37,183 nt of DNA, taken from contig JABXIJ010000041.1 of the NCBI GenBank assembly GCA_013373105.1, positions 1-37,183 of the forward strand. The letters are read 5' to 3'. This DNA comes from Flavobacteriaceae bacterium (GTDB lineage Bacteria; Bacteroidota; Bacteroidia; Flavobacteriales; Flavobacteriaceae). The notes under the pieces were generated by a model that was not told the origin of the DNA, searched no databases, and saw nothing but the letters and a program-made list of their open reading frames with translations. The position numbers were made by a program, and so were the translations under genes. Positions 33,271 to 37,183 of the stretch are shown here, piece by piece (position 1 is the stretch's first letter; each line of letters opens with the position of its first letter).

Positions 33271-33307
33271 AAGCCATTTACCGAAGTTTAATATCGATAA
33301 ATGGCTT
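33271..33307 (-). terminator. Terminator of the small leftward unit 33306-33511
   Basis: A 10-bp perfect stem (AAGCCATTTA with TAAATGGCTT) and a 17-base loop, followed on the minus strand by a T-run (plus-strand A-run 33266-33272). It begins at the stop codon of the unit. Confidence 0.85.
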
Positions 33308-33511
33308 AATTTTCTTGAAGTAATAATATTAGCTGCGTAATATTTTTTATCTTCTTAATGTAAGATTTAACAACACCTTTATTGCTAAGTTCATCTAAAA
33401 CGTTATATAAAGATAGTATCATAGATACATAATCTACACGCTAGTTAGGTGTTCTTTTTGTACGGCTTGTAAAACCGAATTTTCTTCGGGTGTTAATTTT
33501 AGGGATTTCAT
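33306..33511 (-). pseudogene. Small gene of unknown function with a frameshift (or an RNA gene)
   Basis: From ATG 33511 the minus strand reads MKSLKLTPEENSVLQAVQKE, then HLTSV and a TAG. A -1 shift near that point continues as VDYVSMILSLYNVLDEL and later KSYIKKIKNITQLILLLQEN, ending at TAA 33308-33306. Joined, this is a helical protein of about 67 residues. The unit has a complete promoter (TTG, 20 bases, TATATTTG at 33536-33566) and an intrinsic terminator, so it is transcribed as an isolated leftward RNA. I favour a one-base deletion in a small gene. An untranslated regulatory RNA or a base-call error are alternatives. CCCCTA and CCCTA occur around the start, like the motifs in elements A and B. 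Family not recognised. Confidence 0.55.
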
Positions 33512-33535
33512 AGGGGTTAAATTAAAATTATGTTT

Positions 33536-33566
33536 CAAATATATTTTTTTTTCATAGACAATGCAA
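33536..33566 (-). promoter_or_regulatory. Promoter of the small leftward unit
   Basis: Read leftward: TTG (33566-33564), a 20-base spacer and TATATTTG (33543-33536). Both elements match the Bacteroidota consensus. The leader to ATG 33511 is about 20 bases. Confidence 0.65.
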
Positions 33567-33584
33567 CTTTTCTAAAAAAAACAA

Positions 33585-34472
33585 TCATTTACTTTTTCTA
33601 GAAGTAATAAAGTAAACTCCTGATAACAAAATAATTGAAGAAATTATAGATTGTAAAGACAACGTTTCACCTAAGAAGTACCACCCTAGAAATAATGCAA
33701 TAACAGGATTTACATAAGCAGAAGTAGATACTTTTTCTGTTGATACATTCTTTAATAAGTAATTAAATGAAGTAAAAGCTACTATACCGCCAAATACAAT
33801 TAAAAATACTATTGACCCAATAACATCTGAATTCCATTGATTTGGTAGAAGCCAAGCCTCGTGAAAACTCAAACTTATTAACATAAGTAAAACACTTGCA
33901 ATAGTCATTTGATAAGCAGTAGTAACAATAAAACTTTTTGGTAAGTCTGCTTTAGAAACAAAAACACTACCATAACTCCAACTCAAAACACAAGTTAACA
34001 TCATAAAAATTCCAAGTAAAGTATCTTCAGAAGTAACTAAATCTTTTTGATTTACTAAGAGATACATACCTAACATACCTAAAACAACTCCTATAATTGA
34101 CTTTTTTTGAAATGGTTTTCTATCGATTAATCGTAATAAAAATAACACAAATAATGGTTGAGTAGATGCTATTAATGCCCCAAAACCACTATCTACATAT
34201 TTTAAAGCCCAAACATAAACTCCATTACCATAGATTAAAAAAAAGAACGATGCTATACTTGAATTAATAAGCTGTTTTTTTGTTATTCTCAACGATTTTT
34301 TACGAATAATGAGATATAAAAACATTAGCATTCCAGCAGAAAAAAAACGAATTGCTGCTAAATATAAAGGCGATAATTGACCAACAGCAATTTTATTAAA
34401 CATATATGTAGAACCCCATACTACATAAATGGAAATAAACGCTAAAACAATGAGTACTTTGTTGTTTTTCAC
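33585..34472 (-). CDS. EamA-family transporter (DMT superfamily)
   Basis: A 295-residue inner-membrane protein with about ten spans in two EamA repeats. The first repeat begins IVLAFISIYVVWGSTYMFNK, with the characteristic W-G-S-T. The second has MLTCVLSWSYGSVFVSKADL and ends AYVNPVIALFLGWYFLGETL, typical of the family. Members export amino acids or other metabolites by exchange or proton coupling; the substrate cannot be inferred. The start codon is GTG at 34472, as no ATG precedes the first span. It is transcribed toward the small leftward unit but has no clear terminator before it. Confidence 0.92.
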   Translation of the reverse strand: MKNNKVLIVLAFISIYVVWGSTYMFNKIAVGQLSPLYLAAIRFFSAGMLMFLYLIIRKKSLRITKKQLINSSIASFFFLIYGNGVYVWALKYVDSGFGALIASTQPLFVLFLLRLIDRKPFQKKSIIGVVLGMLGMYLLVNQKDLVTSEDTLLGIFMMLTCVLSWSYGSVFVSKADLPKSFIVTTAYQMTIASVLLMLISLSFHEAWLLPNQWNSDVIGSIVFLIVFGGIVAFTSFNYLLKNVSTEKVSTSAYVNPVIALFLGWYFLGETLSLQSIISSIILLSGVYFITSRKSK

Positions 34473-34502
34473 TTAAAAAAATATGGAGTAAAAATACGTT
34501 GA

Positions 34503-34667
34503 ATAAACCTATTATTTTTAATAAAAAAACAACATTTATTAGATAATAATGTTCCTCAAAGTCAAATTTCGGTTTTTTCTAAGGGAAAATCTGAACCAGC
34601 TACCACTAATACTACTCCTGAAGGGAGACAAAAAAACAGAAGAGTTATTATACACATTATAGAATAA
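34503..34667 (+). pseudogene. Fossil of an OmpA-family gene (last about 45 residues only)
   Basis: An open frame without a start codon encodes QHLLDNNVPQSQISVFSKG and then NTTPEGRQKNRRVIIHIIE before TAA 34665. These are the final helix, strand and NRRV signature of an OmpA C-terminal peptidoglycan-binding domain, with the N-T-P-E-G-R-x-x-N-R-R-V pattern fully kept. Nothing of the upstream OmpA domain is present: the frame is closed by TGA at 34500-34502, and the EamA gene starts on the other strand at 34472. A deletion has therefore removed most of the gene. It directly precedes the HhH membrane protein, a plausible former neighbour. Confidence 0.8.
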
Positions 34668-34696
34668 TTTAACCCAACTTAACAAATTAAAAAATT

Positions 34697-35104
34697 ATGA
34701 AATCTTTATTTATACAAACAACAGCATGTGATGGATCTGATGTATTCTTTACATGGTTATTATGGTTAATTGCTGCATTTATATTAGGATTTATTTTAGC
34801 TTGGTTATTAAAACCTTGCAAATGTAATGATACTAGTAAAGGTGGTGCAAAACAAGATTTAACTAAAATTGAAGGAATAGGACCAAAAATTCAAGATTTA
34901 TTGTATGCTAAAAATATTAATAGCTACAGTAATTTATCTAATTCAAGTCAAGATGAGTTAGAATCAATTATAGAAGATGGTGGACCAGCATTTTATGCAC
35001 ATAGACATTTAGCCTTAACTTGGCCAGCTCAAGCAAAATTAGCAGATCAAAATCAATGGGAAGAACTTGCAAAATGGCAAGGTTTATTAAAAGGTGGTGT
35101 TTAA
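34697..35104 (+). CDS. Membrane-anchored helix-hairpin-helix protein
   Basis: A 135-residue protein. A short N-terminus with Cys11 is followed by one membrane span (about 17-38, FFTWLLWLIAAFILGFILAW). The Cys-rich turn CKCND and a soluble C-terminal domain start LTKIEGIGPKIQDLLYAKNI (about 55-74), a helix-hairpin-helix of the kind that binds DNA non-specifically. The end resembles DUF4332/HhH5-like domains (ALTWPAQAKLADQNQWEELAKWQ). Similar domains occur in Bacteroidota next to, or fused with, OmpA-like proteins, which agrees with the OmpA fossil 30 bases upstream. A role at the envelope, or in linking DNA to it, is only a guess. A strong terminator follows. Confidence 0.8.
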   Translation: MKSLFIQTTACDGSDVFFTWLLWLIAAFILGFILAWLLKPCKCNDTSKGGAKQDLTKIEGIGPKIQDLLYAKNINSYSNLSNSSQDELESIIEDGGPAFYAHRHLALTWPAQAKLADQNQWEELAKWQGLLKGGV

Positions 35105-35123
35105 AACATTACTCTTATAAAAT

Positions 35124-35153
35124 AAAAAAGCTTCGTTAAACGAAGCTTTTTTT
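35124..35153. terminator. Bidirectional terminator between the HhH gene and the his operon
   Basis: A 12-bp stem (AAAAAAGCTTCG with CGAAGCTTTTTT) and a five-base TTAAA loop, with T-runs in both reading directions. It serves the converging genes ending at 35104 and 35152. Confidence 0.92.
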
Positions 35154-35751
35154 ATTTCTCTCTACTTTTTAAAATAGAAACAACATCATTTAATTTATAG
35201 CCTTTTGCTTGTAATAACATCAAATAATGAAACAACAAGTCTGCACTTTCATTTAAGAATAATTCATCATTACTATCTTTAGCTTCAATAACAACTTCTA
35301 CAGCTTCTTCGCCTACTTTTTGAGCAACTTTATTAATTCCTTTTTTAAAAAGTGATGCTACATAGGATTTTTGAGCATCAGCATTTTCAATTCTCTCTGT
35401 AATCGTTTTTTCTAACTTACTTAAAAACCCATAATTTTGACTATTCTCTTCATTCCAACATGTGTCTGTACCTTTATGACATGTAGGACCAACAGGATTC
35501 ACTTTTATTAATAAAGTATCATTATCACAGTCAATTTTAATATCTACAAGGTTTAAAAAATTACCACTCTCCTCTCCTTTTGTCCATAAACGATTTTTAG
35601 TTCTGCTAAAAAAAGTAACTTTTTTTGTTGATATAGTTTTATCATAAGCTTCCTCATTCATGTAGCCTAACATTAAAACATTTTTCGTGGTTATATCTTG
35701 AATTATAGCTGGTACTAAACCATCATTATTTTTTGTAAAATCGATTTTCAT
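35152..35751 (-). CDS. hisIE: Bifunctional phosphoribosyl-AMP cyclohydrolase / phosphoribosyl-ATP pyrophosphatase
   Basis: A 199-residue fusion enzyme for steps 2 and 3 of histidine synthesis. The N-terminal HisI domain (1 to about 105) has VLMLGYMNEEAYDKT, FFSRTKNRLWTKGEESGN, and the metal/zinc residues in DIKIDCDND and CHKGTDTCW. The C-terminal HisE domain (about 110-199) has the helical EEAVEVVIEAKDSNDELF nucleotide-pyrophosphatase signature. Length is normal for the fused form. It is the last visible gene of the leftward operon, 15 bases after hisF, and ends in the bidirectional terminator. Confidence 0.96.
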   Translation of the reverse strand: MKIDFTKNNDGLVPAIIQDITTKNVLMLGYMNEEAYDKTISTKKVTFFSRTKNRLWTKGEESGNFLNLVDIKIDCDNDTLLIKVNPVGPTCHKGTDTCWNEENSQNYGFLSKLEKTITERIENADAQKSYVASLFKKGINKVAQKVGEEAVEVVIEAKDSNDELFLNESADLLFHYLMLLQAKGYKLNDVVSILKSREK

Positions 35752-35766
35752 AATATTGTATGTTTT

Positions 35767-36522
35767 TTATAAACGCACTGGAATGTTTTTGTTTTTTAAA
35801 TATTCTTTTAAATCTTTTATTGGTATTTCTCCAAAATGAAATACACTTGCAGCTAAAGCAGCATCAGATTTTCCATAAATAAAGGTATCTGTAAAGTGCT
35901 GCATATTTCCTGCGCCACCAGAAGCTATTATAGGGATGTTTACTAATTCTGATAATTTTGCTAATGCCTCATTTGCAAACCCACCTTTTGTACCATCATG
36001 ATTCATAGAAGTAAATAAAATCTCTCCTGCTCCTCTTGTTTCCACCTCTTTTGCCCATTCAAATAATTTTATTTCAGTTGGAATTGTGCCTCCAGCCAAA
36101 TGCACAAACCAACCCCCATTTATTTGTTTTGCATCTATTGCAACAACAACACATTGACTCCCAAATTTATCTGCCAATTCGTTAATTAATTCAGGTCTTT
36201 TTACAGCAGAAGAATTTATAGAGACCTTATCTGCTCCACTTTTTAATAAGGCATCAACATGTTCTACAGAAGATATTCCTCCACCAACAGTAAATGGAAT
36301 ATTTACTTGTTCTGCAACTTTTAAAACCATTTCTAAAGTTGTGCCTCTGTTTTCTATGGTTGCTGCAATATCTAAAAACACTAATTCATCAGCTCCAAGT
36401 TCTGCATATTGTTTAGCTAATACTACAGGATCACCAGCATCTATTAAATTAATAAAATTGACACCTTTTACAGTTCTACCATTTTTAATATCTAAACAAG
36501 GAATTATTCTTTTAGTCAGCAT
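35767..36522 (-). CDS. hisF: Imidazole glycerol phosphate synthase cyclase subunit
   Basis: A 251-residue TIM-barrel enzyme that, with the HisH glutaminase, converts PRFAR and ammonia to imidazole glycerol phosphate and AICAR. The catalytic residues are Asp11 ([12 protein letters not shown]) and Asp130 (VVVAIDAK). Phosphate-binding loops (VGGGISS at 79-85, and IIASGGAGN) are present. Its ATG directly abuts the hisA stop (TAAATG), and hisIE follows after 15 bases. The hisH gene is not in the window and probably lies upstream of hisA. Confidence 0.97.
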   Translation of the reverse strand: MLTKRIIPCLDIKNGRTVKGVNFINLIDAGDPVVLAKQYAELGADELVFLDIAATIENRGTTLEMVLKVAEQVNIPFTVGGGISSVEHVDALLKSGADKVSINSSAVKRPELINELADKFGSQCVVVAIDAKQINGGWFVHLAGGTIPTEIKLFEWAKEVETRGAGEILFTSMNHDGTKGGFANEALAKLSELVNIPIIASGGAGNMQHFTDTFIYGKSDAALAASVFHFGEIPIKDLKEYLKNKNIPVRL

Positions 36523-37183
36523 TTAATTATTAATTATAAAGTTCTCTAATTGCTTTAGTGTGATTTTATTTTCATAAATAGCTTTACCAATAATAACTCC
36601 TTCACAACCTATTTCTGATAGCTTTGGTAGTTCTTCAAATCTAGATATTCCTCCAGAGGCAATTAGATTTAAATTTTTTGTAGATTCTAAAATGTTTTGA
36701 TAAGTATTAAAACTAGGCCCTTGTAACATACCATCTTTTGAAATATCTGTACAAATTACACAAGAAATACCTTTGTTTTGAAAATTAAAAATAAATGGAA
36801 TTAATTCTAAATCACTTTCCTCTTGCCAACCACTTATAGCAATTTTATCGCCAGAATTAGTTGGGTTAAAATCGGCCCCTAAAATAATTTTTTCACTACT
36901 GAACTTAGTAATCCAACTTTCAAATGTCTTAGGGTTTTTAACAGCTATACTTCCTCCTGTTATTTGATTTGCGCCAGAATTAAAAGCTATTTCTAAATCT
37001 TTATCTGATTTTAAACCACCACCAAAATCAATTTTTAAATTAGTATTAGTTGCAATCTGTTCCAAAACTTTATAGTTTATAATTCTGCTTGCTTTAGCAC
37101 CATCTAAATCTACAACATGTAAATATTGTATACCAGCATCTTCAAATTGTTTAGCAACTTCTAACGGATTTTCGTTGTAAATT
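36523..37183 (-). CDS. hisA: HisA isomerase, N-terminus outside window
   Basis: A 5'-truncated gene running off the right edge; 220 residues are visible of an enzyme normally near 240. It isomerises ProFAR to PRFAR in histidine synthesis. Visible features are [12 protein letters not shown], the first phosphate loop [30 protein letters not shown] carrying the second catalytic Asp, and the final [13 protein letters not shown]. The first catalytic Asp (about residue 8) is beyond the window. The frame stays open across 37065, where a TTG could be mistaken for a start; the conserved [10 protein letters not shown] upstream shows it is internal. It is co-transcribed with hisF. Confidence 0.95.
   Translation of the reverse strand, partial: IYNENPLEVAKQFEDAGIQYLHVVDLDGAKASRIINYKVLEQIATNTNLKIDFGGGLKSDKDLEIAFNSGANQITGGSIAVKNPKTFESWITKFSSEKIILGADFNPTNSGDKIAISGWQEESDLELIPFIFNFQNKGISCVICTDISKDGMLQGPSFNTYQNILESTKNLNLIASGGISRFEELPKLSEIGCEGVIIGKAIYENKITLKQLENFIINN

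Overview
The window is very AT-rich chromosomal DNA from a member of the Bacteroidota, most likely a marine Flavobacteriaceae (Polaribacter/Tenacibaculum-like). The evidence is the gene families (DUF4251 lipoprotein, DCC thiol-disulfide protein, CPXCG small protein, fused branched-chain E1 enzyme, TolB-propeller amidohydrolase), start codons without Shine-Dalgarno sequences, and many promoters of the Bacteroidota type (TAnnTTTG at -7, TTG or TTTG near -33). The genus is inferred from overall likeness only. No tRNA, rRNA, CRISPR array, prophage or intact insertion sequence was seen.

Layout. Bases 1-2239 hold the end of an unknown gene and a leftward group (DCC protein, a small membrane gene broken by a stop codon, a HAD phosphatase, a membrane gene broken by a frameshift). 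2411-6722 is an ABC exporter operon: ATPase, two FtsX/MacB-type permeases and a periplasmic adaptor. 6775-10948 carries DUF1853 leftward, then a tight rightward series: DUF2461, acyl-CoA thioesterase, DEAD-box helicase, TRIC-type channel, MaoC-like hydratase. 11000-14917 has a very large propeller-amidohydrolase and a small membrane protein. 15035-15686 is a membrane protein/XRE regulator pair behind a tandem operator-like repeat. 15734-20863 is a leftward export operon: TetR regulator, ABC transporter with a degenerate ATPase domain, HlyD adaptor, TolC channel. 20969-25429 has aroB, proline dehydrogenase overlapping a small LETM1-like gene, and typA. 25459-30902 has an XRE regulator, a 343-base regulatory spacer, an M14 carboxypeptidase, an Lrp regulator, the fused branched-chain 2-oxoacid dehydrogenase E1 and an MDR oxidoreductase. 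A 59-residue CPXCG protein follows at 30907. 31116-32453 has a pseudouridine synthase divergent from a DUF4251 lipoprotein. 33585-35104 has an EamA transporter, an OmpA gene fossil and a membrane HhH protein. The right end is the leftward histidine operon hisA-hisF-hisIE.

The most unusual part is the 1.1 kb stretch 32454-33584. It contains no intact conventional gene but carries two diverged copies, about 316 bases apart, of an element of roughly 170 bases. Each copy has three TAGGG/CCCTA motifs at matching spacing and ends, read leftward, in a long hairpin followed by a T-run; the third CCCTA lies in the hairpin loop. Beside them is a third leftward unit with a good promoter, a frameshifted 68-codon reading frame and its own terminator. 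I read this as a candidate tandem small-RNA locus.

Four genes or remnants in this window are disrupted (372-778, 1493-1807, 33306-33511, 34503-34667). Either the lineage is losing small accessory genes, or the first three include base-call errors. Several starts were moved downstream because promoters, terminators or signal peptides lie inside the longest open frames: proline dehydrogenase 22117, E1 enzyme 27875, pseudouridine synthase 31823, lipoprotein 31911.
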